Source: Pedobacter frigiditerrae (lineage in GTDB: Bacteria; Bacteroidota; Bacteroidia; Sphingobacteriales; Sphingobacteriaceae). From it: a stretch of DNA of 64,000 nucleotides. The stretch lies in NCBI RefSeq assembly GCF_032678705.1, contig NZ_JAVTSS010000002.1, positions 124,001 to 188,000 of the forward strand, read 5' to 3'. The notes beneath the pieces are model-generated. The model had not been told where the DNA came from and did no database searches. It saw only the letters and a program-made list of their open reading frames with translations. The position numbers and the translations under genes are program-made. This document shows, piece by piece, positions 33,885-42,016 of the stretch. Numbering within the stretch: the stretch's first letter is position 1; each line of letters begins with the position of its first letter.

Positions 33885-34300
33885 CCTGGAAAGCTCGCTT
33901 GCATTGGGCAGCTCCGCAACTCTCACTAATTGCAAAAGCTTTTGTTATCTAAACCCGTCCCGATAGCTATCGGGATAGCGAGATGCCGTTCTCTACGGCA
34001 GAAGCGAGGGCGGGACTGCTTTTTCCTATGAAATGCTGCCATTGTTTTTCAAATAATTTTCAGTTTATCATTTCGGTTGATGAAGATATCAATAGATAGA
34101 TTAATACGTAATGCATTAAGATGCCCAGTCGAGCTGAGCATGACGTACAACAAATCCAGTTGAAAAACGCAATTTGCATGTACAAATGAACTAATGACAA
34201 ATGAACTAATGAACCAGTGACCTTGAACTAATGTTGAGTGAAGCGAAATCCCGATTTATCGGGAAACTAATATATATTTGGAATGGAAAGAAAATAAGGA
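33885..34300. other. Gene-free intergenic stretch filled with repeat debris
   Basis: No coding sequence is seen. It holds the 18-bp palindrome TCCCGATAGCTATCGGGA at 33958-33975, a partial TTTGTTATCTAAAC repeat near 33940, a copy of the 6074-6131 element in reverse at 34111-34145, and tandem ATGAACTAATGA-like bits near 34184-34215. Confidence 0.6.
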
Positions 34301-34316
34301 TAATTTTGATTTGAAA

Positions 34317-34338
34317 ACGTGGGCAACAAAAACCACGT
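34317..34338. promoter_or_regulatory. Inverted repeat upstream of fabV
   Basis: ACGTGG and CCACGT, 10 bp apart, end 25 bp before the fabV ATG. They lie just after a possible -7 element TAATTTTG (34301-34308), in a place where an operator or 5'-leader hairpin would be. The nature is not determined. Confidence 0.35.
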
Positions 34339-34363
34339 ATATTAAAATACTAGCAAGAAAAAT

Positions 34364-35560
34364 ATGATTATTGAACCTAGAGTACGAGGATTTATCTGTT
34401 TAACTGCGCATCCGAAAGGCTGTGAGCAAAACGTAATTAATCAAATTAACTATATCAAATCTCAAGGTGCCATTAATGGCCCTAAAAAAGTGTTGGTAAT
34501 TGGCGCTTCAACTGGTTTTGGTTTGGCATCGAGAATTACAAGTGCTTTTGGCTCTGACGCTGCTACAATTGGCGTTTATTTTGAAAAGCCACCTCAAGAA
34601 GGAAAAACTGCTTCTCCAGGCTGGTATAATACTGCAGCTTTTGAGACAGAGGCTAACAAAGCAGGTTTATATGCAAAAAGTATTAACGGCGATGCTTTTT
34701 CTAATGAAGTTAAACAACAAACTATCGACTTGATTAAAGCTGATTTAGGTCAGATAGATTTAGTGATTTACAGTTTAGCTTCGCCGATTAGAACTAATCC
34801 TAAAACAGGCATTACGCACCGTTCGGTTTTAAAGCCAATTGGTGGTTCTTTCTCTAATAAAACAGTAGATTTTCATACAGGAGTTGTTTCTACAGTATCA
34901 ATTGAGCCTGCAAATGAAGACGAGATTCAAAATACAATTGCTGTAATGGGTGGTGAAGATTGGGAAATGTGGATTGATGCTTTAAAGGCAGAAAACTTGT
35001 TAGCTGATGGTTTTACAACCGTTGCATATTCTTATATCGGCCCTGCTGTAACCGAAGCGGTATACCGCAAGGGAACAATTGGTATGGCAAAAGACCATTT
35101 AGAAGCAACTGCATTTACAATTACTGATAAATTAGCCGTCCTAAATGGGAAAGCTTACGTTTCGGTTAATAAAGCTTTGGTAACTCAAGCAAGTTCTGCT
35201 ATTCCTGTTATTCCATTATACATCTCTATTTTGTATAAAATCATGAAGGAAGAAGGCATCCACGAAGGATGTATTGAGCAAATTCAGCGTTTGTTCCAAA
35301 ACAGATTATACACTGGAGACGCGGTTCCTTTAGATGAAAAAGGAAGAATTAGAATTGACGATTGGGAAATGCGTGAGGATGTACAAGCACAAGTTGCAAA
35401 ATTATGGGCTGAAGCAACAACTGAAGATTTACCAAATATTGGCGATTTAGCTGGCTATAAAACTGATTTCTTTAACTTATTTGGTTTCCAAGTAGCAGGT
35501 GTAGATTACACTGCTGATGTAAATGAAGTGGTTAAAGTGCCTGGTTTGGTTGAAGCTTAG
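34364..35560 (+). CDS. fabV: Enoyl-[acyl-carrier-protein] reductase FabV
   Basis: NADH-dependent trans-2-enoyl-ACP/CoA reductase, the last step of each fatty-acid elongation cycle; FabV types are resistant to triclosan. 398 aa, standard. Family signatures are IIEPRVRGFICLTAHPKGCE at the N-terminus, the cofactor motif VLVIGASTGFGLASRI near residue 45, and the active-site region TVAYSYIGPAVTEAVYRKGT near 223-242. The C-terminus has RLFQNRLYTGDAVPLDEKGR. A promoter-like element and an inverted repeat lie upstream, a shared terminator downstream. Confidence 0.96.
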   Translation: MIIEPRVRGFICLTAHPKGCEQNVINQINYIKSQGAINGPKKVLVIGASTGFGLASRITSAFGSDAATIGVYFEKPPQEGKTASPGWYNTAAFETEANKAGLYAKSINGDAFSNEVKQQTIDLIKADLGQIDLVIYSLASPIRTNPKTGITHRSVLKPIGGSFSNKTVDFHTGVVSTVSIEPANEDEIQNTIAVMGGEDWEMWIDALKAENLLADGFTTVAYSYIGPAVTEAVYRKGTIGMAKDHLEATAFTITDKLAVLNGKAYVSVNKALVTQASSAIPVIPLYISILYKIMKEEGIHEGCIEQIQRLFQNRLYTGDAVPLDEKGRIRIDDWEMREDVQAQVAKLWAEATTEDLPNIGDLAGYKTDFFNLFGFQVAGVDYTADVNEVVKVPGLVEA

Positions 35561-35603
35561 TGGAAATGGGTAATAGGAAATAGAGAATAGATTAATCTTA
35601 TAA

Positions 35604-35641
35604 AAAGCCTCATTCAATTAATTTTGGATGAGGCTTTTTTG
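35604..35641. terminator. Bidirectional terminator between fabV and the SulP gene
   Basis: AGCCTCAT (35606-35613) pairs with ATGAGGCT (35628-35635), flanked by an A run on the left and a T run on the right, so it can work for both convergent genes. Confidence 0.88.
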
Positions 35642-35648
35642 TTAAGCA

Positions 35649-37172
35649 CTAACGATTGGCAACCTTGTAAGTTGGGTCTTCCAAGATATTTACCTCAATT
35701 ACTTCTTCGGCATTTTGAAGCAAAGTCCTACAATCTGCACTAAGATGATATAATTTTACGGTCTTGTTTAATTTTGCATAACGCTCTGTAATTTTATTTA
35801 CCGCGTCGATTGCGCTCATGTCATTTATTCTACTTTCCTTAAAATCGATGATGATTTGTTCTGGGTCATTGGTTACATCAAACTTTTCTGCAAATGCAGC
35901 TGTAGAACCAAAAAACAGGGGGCCGAAAATCTCATAATGTTTTATGCCATTTTCATCAATGTATTTTTTTGCCCGAATGCGTTTTGCACTTTCCCAAGCA
36001 AATACCAATGCAGAAACAATTACACCAATTAAAACGGCTAAGGCTAAATTATGAAGCAAAACGGTGATTGCAGCTACTAAAATGCCAACGAAAATATCAT
36101 GCTTTGGCATTTTATTAATGATTTTAAAACTAGCCCACTCAAAAGTGCCAATTGCCACCATAATCATCACTCCTACCAATGCGGCCATTGGCAATTTACC
36201 AATAACTGGTGCTCCATATAGAACAATTAACAAAATGGTCAGCGCTGCTACAATTCCTGATAAACGAGCTCTTGAACCCGCTGATAGGTTGACCAAAGTT
36301 TGGGCTATCATTGGGCAACCACCCATTCCGAAGAAAAATCCATTTAATATATTGGCACTTCCTTGTGCTATACATTCCCTATTTCCATTTCCTTTTGTAC
36401 CTGTAATTTCATCAACCAAGTTTAAGGTTAACAAACCTTCTGTTAAACCTACGGATGCCATGATTAAACCATAGGGAAAAATGATTTTTAGTGTCTCAAA
36501 ATTTAAAGGGATTTTTGGGATGTGAAAAGGAGGAAATCCGCCAGCAACTGAAGCAATATCGCTTACCGTTTTAGTATGGATGCCAAAACCAGCCACTATG
36601 GCGAACACCACAAAAATAGCTACCAATGATGCTGGGATTGCTTTTGTGATTTTTGGAAATCCAATAACGATAGCGATGGTAAGTGCTACTAAGCCTAACA
36701 TGATGTATAAAGCAGAACCAGAAAGCCAAGTTTCTGTACCTTGTATTTTAAATTGGCTAATCTGCGACATGAAAATCACTATCGCCAACCCGTTTACAAA
36801 GCCAAACATTACAGGTTGCGGCACCAGCCGAATAAATTTTCCGAACTTAAAAATGCCCACCAAAATCTGAATGACACCAGCTAATGCAACCGCAGCAAAA
36901 ACATATTCTATTCCATTAGATTTCATTAGAGCAATAAGCACAATTACCGTAGCTCCTGCTCCCCCAGAAACTAAACCTGGTCGACCACCAAAAACGGCAG
37001 TCACCAAACCCATGATAAAAGCAGCATATAATCCGGCTAAAGGCGGAAAACCTGCAAGAATAGCAAATGAAAGCGATTCGGGAATCATTGTCATTGCAAC
37101 GGTTAAGCCTGCTAAGATTTCTGTTTTATAATTTATCTTCTGCTTAAAATCGAATAGGTTGAGGTAGCTCAT
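35649..37172 (-). CDS. SulP family inorganic anion transporter with STAS domain
   Basis: 507 aa. About ten to twelve membrane helices fill residues 10-400, including the SulP signature region TVAMTMIPESLSFAILAGFP near residue 25 and FFFGMGGCPMIAQTLVNLSAGS near 280. The last 110 residues are a cytoplasmic STAS domain (IIIDFKESRINDMSAIDAVN). It may carry sulfate, bicarbonate or another oxyanion; substrate unknown. The -7 element TAGCTTTG ends four bases before the ATG. It lies downstream of arsC on the same strand, 39 bp away, but has its own promoter. Confidence 0.9.
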   Translation of the reverse strand: MSYLNLFDFKQKINYKTEILAGLTVAMTMIPESLSFAILAGFPPLAGLYAAFIMGLVTAVFGGRPGLVSGGAGATVIVLIALMKSNGIEYVFAAVALAGVIQILVGIFKFGKFIRLVPQPVMFGFVNGLAIVIFMSQISQFKIQGTETWLSGSALYIMLGLVALTIAIVIGFPKITKAIPASLVAIFVVFAIVAGFGIHTKTVSDIASVAGGFPPFHIPKIPLNFETLKIIFPYGLIMASVGLTEGLLTLNLVDEITGTKGNGNRECIAQGSANILNGFFFGMGGCPMIAQTLVNLSAGSRARLSGIVAALTILLIVLYGAPVIGKLPMAALVGVMIMVAIGTFEWASFKIINKMPKHDIFVGILVAAITVLLHNLALAVLIGVIVSALVFAWESAKRIRAKKYIDENGIKHYEIFGPLFFGSTAAFAEKFDVTNDPEQIIIDFKESRINDMSAIDAVNKITERYAKLNKTVKLYHLSADCRTLLQNAEEVIEVNILEDPTYKVANR

Positions 37173-37176
37173 TAGG

Positions 37177-37184
37177 CAAAGCTA
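37177..37184 (-). promoter_or_regulatory. -7 promoter element of the SulP gene
   Basis: TAGCTTTG on the minus strand, followed by four bases and the ATG: another probable leaderless start. Confidence 0.55.
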
Positions 37185-37210
37185 GAAAAATGTTTCAAAA
37201 AGGGATGTTC

Positions 37211-37621
37211 TTAAATATGCTGAAAAAAGTCCTGACAGTAAGCTTTAATCATATTTCTTACGCTTGCAAACTGAGCTTTAATTTCCTCCTCGTTTCCCGT
37301 AGCCTTTGCAGGATCTGGAAAGTTATAATGTAGTTTAATTGCTTTTGTTGGAAAATATGGGCAATTCTCTTTTGCATGATCACAAACAGTAATTACATAA
37401 TCGAAATCCATGTTTGTGTATTCATCAATGTTGTTGGAGGTATGATTGGAGATATCAATACCATCTGCCGCCATCGTTTCTATAGCCCTCGGGTTTACGC
37501 CATGTGTTTCTATACCTGCACTGTAAATTTCAGCTTTGCCATTTGCAAAATATCTCAAATACCCTTCGGCAATCTGGCTTCGGCAACTATTGCCAGTGCA
37601 GAGCACTAATATTTTTTTCAT
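37211..37621 (-). CDS. arsC: Arsenate reductase, thioredoxin-coupled (low-MW phosphatase fold)
   Basis: 136 aa. The P-loop is CTGNSCRS (Cys8 to Ser15). The two further redox cysteines are Cys80 and Cys87 in CDHAKENC, the same pattern as the Staphylococcus pI258 ArsC type (10, 82, 89). It reduces arsenate to arsenite in the cytoplasm, using thioredoxin or possibly bacillithiol. An arsenite pump (ArsB or Acr3) would be expected next to it but none is in the window. It is downstream of the DUF6428-like and arsR genes, separated by a repeat. Confidence 0.93.
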   Translation of the reverse strand: MKKILVLCTGNSCRSQIAEGYLRYFANGKAEIYSAGIETHGVNPRAIETMAADGIDISNHTSNNIDEYTNMDFDYVITVCDHAKENCPYFPTKAIKLHYNFPDPAKATGNEEEIKAQFASVRNMIKAYCQDFFQHI

Positions 37622-37649
37622 ATTACTACTTAGAATGTTGATTTAATAA

Positions 37650-37740
37650 ACACCCCGGTCTTCGACCACCCCTCTAAAAGAGGGGAATTGCAACTTCCAT
37701 TCCCCTCCGTTGGAGGGGTGCCTAAAAGGCGGGGTGGTTT
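37650..37740 (-). repeat. Long dispersed palindromic repeat (about 90 bp)
   Basis: CACCCCGGTCTTCGACCACC, AGAGGGGAATTGCAACTTCC, CCCTCCGTTGGAGGGGTGCC and GGCGGGGTGGTT blocks form two inner hairpins with inverted ends. The reverse complement matches 39604-39690 block for block. It separates arsC from the DUF6428-like gene. Confidence 0.75.
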
Positions 37741-37784
37741 TTTCAAATAAAATGGGTTGTTATTAATACACCATAGGTAGGACT

Positions 37785-38252
37785 TTAGCAACAACCTCCT
37801 CCAGGTGTACAAGCATTTGCTACCGGCAATTGAGTTAATTTCACCTTTTGTTTTTCTGCTGGAATCCCACAAGCGTCACTTGCCAAACAAGCAGTTTGCA
37901 TGTTTACTAATACAAAATCTTTTCCATCAAATGCTAAGCTATACTTACCAATGGTTGTACTTTGATATTCTACTTCAATTTCTAAATCTTCTAAACCTAA
38001 AACCTTTTCAGATAAACTGATAATGCTTAATAGCTTCCCAGGTTTTAAACGATGTTCGAAATCATTTGCATCCCATAATTGAAAATTGGCTTTATTCTCT
38101 TTTCTTACTACACCGCCACAATCAATGAAATGTTTATTCACCACACCTATTTCGGTTACGTGAAAATGTTCTGGCACCATTGTACCGTCTTCTAGTTTAA
38201 AATTTACAGCCTCCACTGTATTTAAAATGTTTTTGATTTCTGATAAGTTCAT
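37785..38252 (-). CDS. DUF6428-like arsenic-operon protein
   Basis: 155 aa from the ATG at 38250-38252; the longer in-frame start at 38279 overlaps arsR. The sequence begins MNLSEIKNILNTVEAVNFKL and has VPEHFHVTEIGVVNKHFIDC, then WDANDFEHRLKPGKLLSII, as in DUF6428 proteins that sit in ars operons. It ends in CTPGGGCC, with another Cys pair in CLASDAC, suggesting thiol binding of a metalloid. Biochemical role not established. The gene lies just after arsR on the same strand. Confidence 0.75.
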   Translation of the reverse strand: MNLSEIKNILNTVEAVNFKLEDGTMVPEHFHVTEIGVVNKHFIDCGGVVRKENKANFQLWDANDFEHRLKPGKLLSIISLSEKVLGLEDLEIEVEYQSTTIGKYSLAFDGKDFVLVNMQTACLASDACGIPAEKQKVKLTQLPVANACTPGGGCC

Positions 38253-38269
38253 TTTCTTATAGATTAGAT

Positions 38270-38602
38270 TTAACAACAATTACTTTTTTTAACTTGAATT
38301 TTTCCAAAAACTTCTGAAAGGAAATTTTGGAATTTAGCAAACGTCTCTTCATCAATACAGTAGCAAATCGCGTTACCTTCAATATTTCCTTTTATTAATC
38401 CTGCGTTTTTTAACTCTTTTAAATGCTGAGAAACAGTTGGTTGTGCCAAAGGCAATTCATTTACTATATCTCCGCAAATACAAGTTTCCACTTTTAGCAA
38501 ATAATCAATAATTGCTATCCTAGCTGGATGACCTAATGCTTTCATGATTGAAGCTATCTCATTTTGCTTAGCTGTAAAGTGTTCTGTTTTTGATGCGCCC
38601 AT
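38270..38602 (-). CDS. arsR: ArsR/SmtB-family metalloid-sensing repressor
   Basis: 110 aa from the ATG at 38600-38602. The upstream in-frame start at 38653 would lie across the operator and is rejected. The winged helix includes MKALGHPARIAIIDYLLKVE, LAQPTVSQHLKELKNAGLI and GNAICYCID. Cys41 and Cys43 (ETCICGDIV) correspond to the ELCVCDL metalloid site, and the C-terminus ends SNCC. It should repress its own operon and leave DNA on binding arsenite. A perfect palindrome just upstream is its likely operator. Confidence 0.92.
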   Translation of the reverse strand: MGASKTEHFTAKQNEIASIMKALGHPARIAIIDYLLKVETCICGDIVNELPLAQPTVSQHLKELKNAGLIKGNIEGNAICYCIDEETFAKFQNFLSEVFGKIQVKKSNCC

Positions 38603-38614
38603 ACTACTGTATTT

Positions 38615-38630
38615 TAATATTGCAATATTA
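38615..38630. promoter_or_regulatory. Likely ArsR operator
   Basis: TAATATTGCAATATTA, a perfect 16-bp palindrome 12 bp upstream of the arsR ATG. Read on the minus strand, its first half TAATATTG resembles the -7 element, with a TTG about 20 bp upstream, so a bound repressor would cover the promoter. The pirin gene starts 50 bp away on the other side and could share it. Confidence 0.75.
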
Positions 38631-38679
38631 CGATAAAGATTTATACAAATCAAATTATTATCTTTAAATAAAAAATCTG

Positions 38680-39558
38680 ATGTCGAATATTAAGCTCATT
38701 ATTGAAGAAAGGCCAAGTGATATTGGCAACTTTATGGTTGGTAGATTATTGCCATTCCGTGAAAAAAGAATGGTTGGACCGTTTTCTTTTATAGACCACA
38801 TGGGGCCGACGTTAATGAGCGATTATCAAAATTTAGACATCCCTCCCCATCCACATATTGGCTTATCTACTTTAACTTATCTTTTTGAGGGAAGTATCAT
38901 GCACAAGGATAGTTTGGGCACTGAGGTAGAAGTTCAGCCAGGCCAAGTAAACTGGATGACATCTGGAAAAGGTATTGCGCATTCTGAAAGAACGCCAGAA
39001 TACCTTCGTCATACTAACAAAATGTTGCACGGCTTGCAGATATGGGTTGCACTTCCTAAAGATTTAGAGCAAATGGAGCCAGAGTTTTTTCACGCAGATG
39101 CGGATGAAATTCCTACTTGGGAAGAAAATGGCATTCAATATAAATTAGTTGCTGGAGAAGTTTTGGGGCATAAATCGCCAATTCCTGTTTATAGTCCACT
39201 CTATTTATTGGAATTAAAAAGCACAACCAAAACAAACATTAAAATTGGCGACCGACTTTTTGGCGAAAGTGCTATCTACATTTTAGAAGGCGGAATTGAA
39301 AGTGAAGAAAATACGTTTACACCAAAACAATTGTTAGTAGCAAAAGAGAATTCACTTTGTGAGTTTACAATGTTAGAAAATACAAGCATTTACATTTTTG
39401 GTGGTGAGCCTTTTCACGAAGAGCGTTTTATCTATTGGAACTTTGTAGCAACGAGCAAAGAATTAATTGAAGCCGCGAAAACAAAATGGCTACATCAAGA
39501 ATTTGAACCTGTGCCGGGAGAAACTGATTTTGTGCCTTTGCCTGAGAGACGTCTTTAA
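38680..39558 (+). CDS. Pirin family protein
   Basis: 292 aa, bicupin fold. The metal-binding cupin motif is PPHPHIGLSTLTYLFEG near residue 57, followed by VNWMTSGKGIAHSER with the third and fourth ligands near 100. The C-terminal domain ends with GGEPFHEERFIYWNFVATS. Some pirins have quercetin dioxygenase activity, but the usual role in bacteria is unclear. Divergent from arsR, with 77 bp between the start codons. Confidence 0.92.
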   Translation: MSNIKLIIEERPSDIGNFMVGRLLPFREKRMVGPFSFIDHMGPTLMSDYQNLDIPPHPHIGLSTLTYLFEGSIMHKDSLGTEVEVQPGQVNWMTSGKGIAHSERTPEYLRHTNKMLHGLQIWVALPKDLEQMEPEFFHADADEIPTWEENGIQYKLVAGEVLGHKSPIPVYSPLYLLELKSTTKTNIKIGDRLFGESAIYILEGGIESEENTFTPKQLLVAKENSLCEFTMLENTSIYIFGGEPFHEERFIYWNFVATSKELIEAAKTKWLHQEFEPVPGETDFVPLPERRL

Positions 39559-39603
39559 TTTTAATAGGTAGGCGCCTACAGTTTCGAATTTTTTATTCAG
39601 CGT

Positions 39604-39690
39604 TCACCACCCCGCCCTTTGGGCACCCCTACAAAGGAGGGGAATGGCGTCCGTATTTCCCTCTTTCAGAGGGTTGGTCGCCGACGGGAG
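39604..39690 (+). repeat. Long dispersed palindromic repeat, inverted copy
   Basis: ACCACCCCGCCCTTTGGGCA, CCCCTACAAAGGAGGGGAAT, TTTCCCTCTTTCAGAGGGTT and GGTCGCCGACGGGA: the same block order as the reverse complement of 37650-37740. Near it, 39713-39750 carries a CTCTATGTGTCTATGTGG tract of another common repeat type. Confidence 0.7.
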
Positions 39691-39748
39691 ATTAAAAAAT
39701 AAATATCTATTACCCAAGCTATGTTCTCTATGTGTCTATGTGGTTGTC

Positions 39749-40798
39749 TTAATCCCAAGTAATGGTTGTTCCATTTTCTGTTGGGTGCCCTGTACAAACC
39801 AAAACCCTACCATTGGCAACTTCATCGTCTGTTAAAACTTCGTTATAATCCATTCTAACTGCGCCTGCAGTACAGGTTGCGGTGCAAGTGCTACAAACAC
39901 CACCGCTACAGCTATAAGGAATATTGATTTTGTTTTCAAGCGCAACATCTAAAATCCTTTTAGGCCAAGGCACAGATAAATGATGAACATTTCCTTTAAA
40001 ATGTAAAATGATAGCATAAGTGTTTTTATCGACTATTTTTTCTGTTTCGTCATCTTCATCCACCTCATCTTCTGGCAAAACGAAAGTTTCTCTCTTTACT
40101 TGATGTGGTTTAAATCCACTTCCCAACAGCGTAATTCTACACACGTCCATATAATCTACTGGTCCGCAGGTGTAACATAAGGCATCTTCCTTATCAAAAG
40201 CCAAATTTTCTTTAACCAACTGGTTGATAAGAAATCCATTCAGCCTTGCTCTCATTAAATTCTTAGAGTTGCTAAAAAGATGTATCACTTTAAATCTTTC
40301 GGGATACTTAATTTGCCATGCGGCTATTTCCTCTAAGAATAACGTTTCATCAGCCGAGCGACTGCTATAAATCAGCACAATTTTAGATTTTGTTTCAGTA
40401 ACTAAAGCTGTTTTTAAAATTGATAAAAGTGGTGTTATCCCTACTCCTGCTGCAAATAGAAAAATTGTTTTTTCTTTTGCATCTGGCTGATAAATGAATT
40501 GTCCATTTGGTTCTGCCATCTCCATTTCATCGCCTATGGTTAATTGATGGTGGATAAACCTAGAAATCTCTCCATTTTCAACTAACTTAACCGCAATTGA
40601 TAATGGCTCATCTATAGCTGGCGAACTATAAAAAGAATAAGAACGCCTTAGCTCTTTTCCATTCACTTGAAAAACGAGGGATAAAAATTGTCCAGCTTTG
40701 TAATTCAGTTTTATACCATTTACCGTTTCAAAATCAATTTTAATGACTTCGGTTGGTTGTTTGGTTACAGAAATTACTCGGAGTTTTTGCAAAGACAT
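39749..40798 (-). CDS. Ferredoxin-NAD(P)H reductase-type protein with C-terminal 2Fe-2S domain
   Basis: 349 aa. FAD-binding RRSYSFYSSP near residue 52, the NAD(P)-binding part IFLFAAGVGITPLLSILKT near 110-130 and LCYTCGPVDYMD near 205. The plant-type ferredoxin domain has CSGGVCSTCTATC near residues 300-312 and the last Cys in VLVCTGHP. The order matches PaaE/Hmp-like reductases that pass electrons from NADPH to an oxygenase or desaturase. No oxygenase is next to it, so the partner is unknown; fatty-acid desaturase is a possible one. Confidence 0.9.
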   Translation of the reverse strand: MSLQKLRVISVTKQPTEVIKIDFETVNGIKLNYKAGQFLSLVFQVNGKELRRSYSFYSSPAIDEPLSIAVKLVENGEISRFIHHQLTIGDEMEMAEPNGQFIYQPDAKEKTIFLFAAGVGITPLLSILKTALVTETKSKIVLIYSSRSADETLFLEEIAAWQIKYPERFKVIHLFSNSKNLMRARLNGFLINQLVKENLAFDKEDALCYTCGPVDYMDVCRITLLGSGFKPHQVKRETFVLPEDEVDEDDETEKIVDKNTYAIILHFKGNVHHLSVPWPKRILDVALENKINIPYSCSGGVCSTCTATCTAGAVRMDYNEVLTDDEVANGRVLVCTGHPTENGTTITWD

Positions 40799-40878
40799 AT
40801 TGCGCCTAAAATTAAAGAATAAGCCGCAGATTCGCAGATTAAATTTGCGAAACAGAAAACCTTGTCATTAAGCAAGTT

Positions 40879-40952
40879 TGTCATTCAGAGCGCAGCGAAG
40901 AATCTACTTTGAGAATTCTTACTTTGAGATCCTTCACTGCGTTCAGGATGAC
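40879..40952. repeat. Intergenic inverted repeat, GTCATTCAGAGCG...CAGGATGAC
   Basis: GTCATTCAGAGCGCAGCGAA on the left and TTCACTGCGTTCAGGATGAC on the right are imperfect inverses with an AGAATC/GATCC middle. It is of the common Bacteroidetes type and lies in the gap before the lytic transglycosylase terminator. Confidence 0.55.
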
Positions 40953-40962
40953 AAAACTTAGA

Positions 40963-40997
40963 ACAAAAAAAGCCATTCCGATTGCTCGAAATGGCTT
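40963..40997 (-). terminator. Intrinsic terminator of the lytic transglycosylase gene
   Basis: AAGCCATT (40970-40977) pairs with AATGGCTT (40990-40997); on the minus strand it is followed by a T run (the A run at 40963-40970). Confidence 0.88.
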
Positions 40998-41021
40998 ACA
41001 GTAAATTTAAGATCTCAAAGA

Positions 41022-41795
41022 CTACTCTACCGTAGCAGCTGTTGGAGCAACATAAGCAATAAATGCTTTTTGGCTCTTGTAACCATTACGAGCAGGATTT
41101 TCTAAAATTTCTTTCATTGAAATTAACTTGTAAACATATCCACCTGTTTCACGGTTTAATTTCATTTTGAAATAGTTGTCTTGATTTTGCTTGTTAATTT
41201 GCCTTTTCATGTGTACATCGCCAACATTGTAGGCAGCTGCAACTAAAGTCCAGCTATCAAAAATACCATACAATTCTTTAATGTACTTACAGGCAGCGAT
41301 AGTAGATTTTTTTAAGTTTTTACGCTCATCTACTCTACCGTTAACTTTTAATCCATACATACGAGCTGTGCCAGGCATAAATTGCCAATAACCAGACGCA
41401 CCTTTTGGAGATGTACCACCTTGTAACCCAGACTCAACTAAGGGAACATATTTAAAATCGTTCGGGATACCATAAGCCGCTAAAATTGGTTCTATTATAG
41501 GAAACCACTCTGCCGCTTTTCGGTGTAAACGATTTGTTTGCAGATTCTCGTAACCGTATGAAGCTAAAATTCTCTTCATTTTGCTATTGATACGAGTATC
41601 GCCCAATGGCAAAGTCTCTTCTGCAAATTCTAATTGAGCTAAGGTAAATGCTGGCTCTTCAGCTTCTTTTTTTATGGTGGTGAGATTGTTGTTCTTTAGA
41701 TCTTTTTTTACTGTTGGTAGTGTGTAAGCAAACACTTGCGCCATAACCAGTAATGTTAAAATTACCGCACATGGAATGATGTGTTTCTTTATCAT
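41022..41795 (-). CDS. Lytic transglycosylase, SLT domain
   Basis: 257 aa from the ATG at 41793-41795, preceded by an AGGAGGAAG ribosome-binding site; an upstream in-frame start lacks this. A signal peptide (KKHIIPCAVILTLLVMAQVF) is followed by the SLT domain: the catalytic Glu in YVPLVESGLQGGT, then GASGYWQFMPGTARMYGL and VAAAYNVGDVHM. It cleaves peptidoglycan glycan strands in the periplasm to 1,6-anhydromuropeptides. MltD-like core but without LysM repeats, so shorter than MltD. Confidence 0.93.
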   Translation of the reverse strand: MIKKHIIPCAVILTLLVMAQVFAYTLPTVKKDLKNNNLTTIKKEAEEPAFTLAQLEFAEETLPLGDTRINSKMKRILASYGYENLQTNRLHRKAAEWFPIIEPILAAYGIPNDFKYVPLVESGLQGGTSPKGASGYWQFMPGTARMYGLKVNGRVDERKNLKKSTIAACKYIKELYGIFDSWTLVAAAYNVGDVHMKRQINKQNQDNYFKMKLNRETGGYVYKLISMKEILENPARNGYKSQKAFIAYVAPTAATVE

Positions 41796-41834
41796 CTTCC
41801 TCCTTTTTTTGGTGAACAAATATAATTGGTTTTG

Positions 41835-41842
41835 CAAAGATA
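41835..41842 (-). promoter_or_regulatory. -7 promoter element of the lytic transglycosylase gene
   Basis: TATCTTTG on the minus strand. A second match, TATATTTG, is at 41817-41824, nearer to the start. Confidence 0.5.
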
Positions 41843-41973
41843 CAATTCATATACCTAATTATCAAATAGTTACGTATTTTTCTCTCAAAATCTAGCTTTA
41901 AAGTATCGTAAACGCTGATTTTAAAAACACTATTTTACCCTAAAATTTACAAAATACATTGCTTCATTTTTAT

Positions 41974-41981
41974 TATCTTTG
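41974..41981 (+). promoter_or_regulatory. -7 promoter element of the pseudouridine synthase gene
   Basis: TATCTTTG, 35 bases before the ATG at 42017. No good -33 element seen. Confidence 0.55.
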
Positions 41982-42016
41982 CACCCGCATATTTTATGTG
42001 AGTTAAAGCGTATCAA

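Noticed and set aside
34364-35560. fabV as a part of the PKS system.
   Set aside because: It lies 6 kb away behind uvrA with its own promoter and terminator and is probably the general enoyl reductase.
36064-37131. Several open frames on the + strand opposite the SulP gene.
   Set aside because: They mirror the membrane-helix codons of SulP and have no own features.
37630-37872. An 80-codon frame on the - strand across the long palindromic repeat and the end of the DUF6428-like gene.
   Set aside because: Most of it is repeat DNA; the product resembles nothing and overlaps a supported gene.
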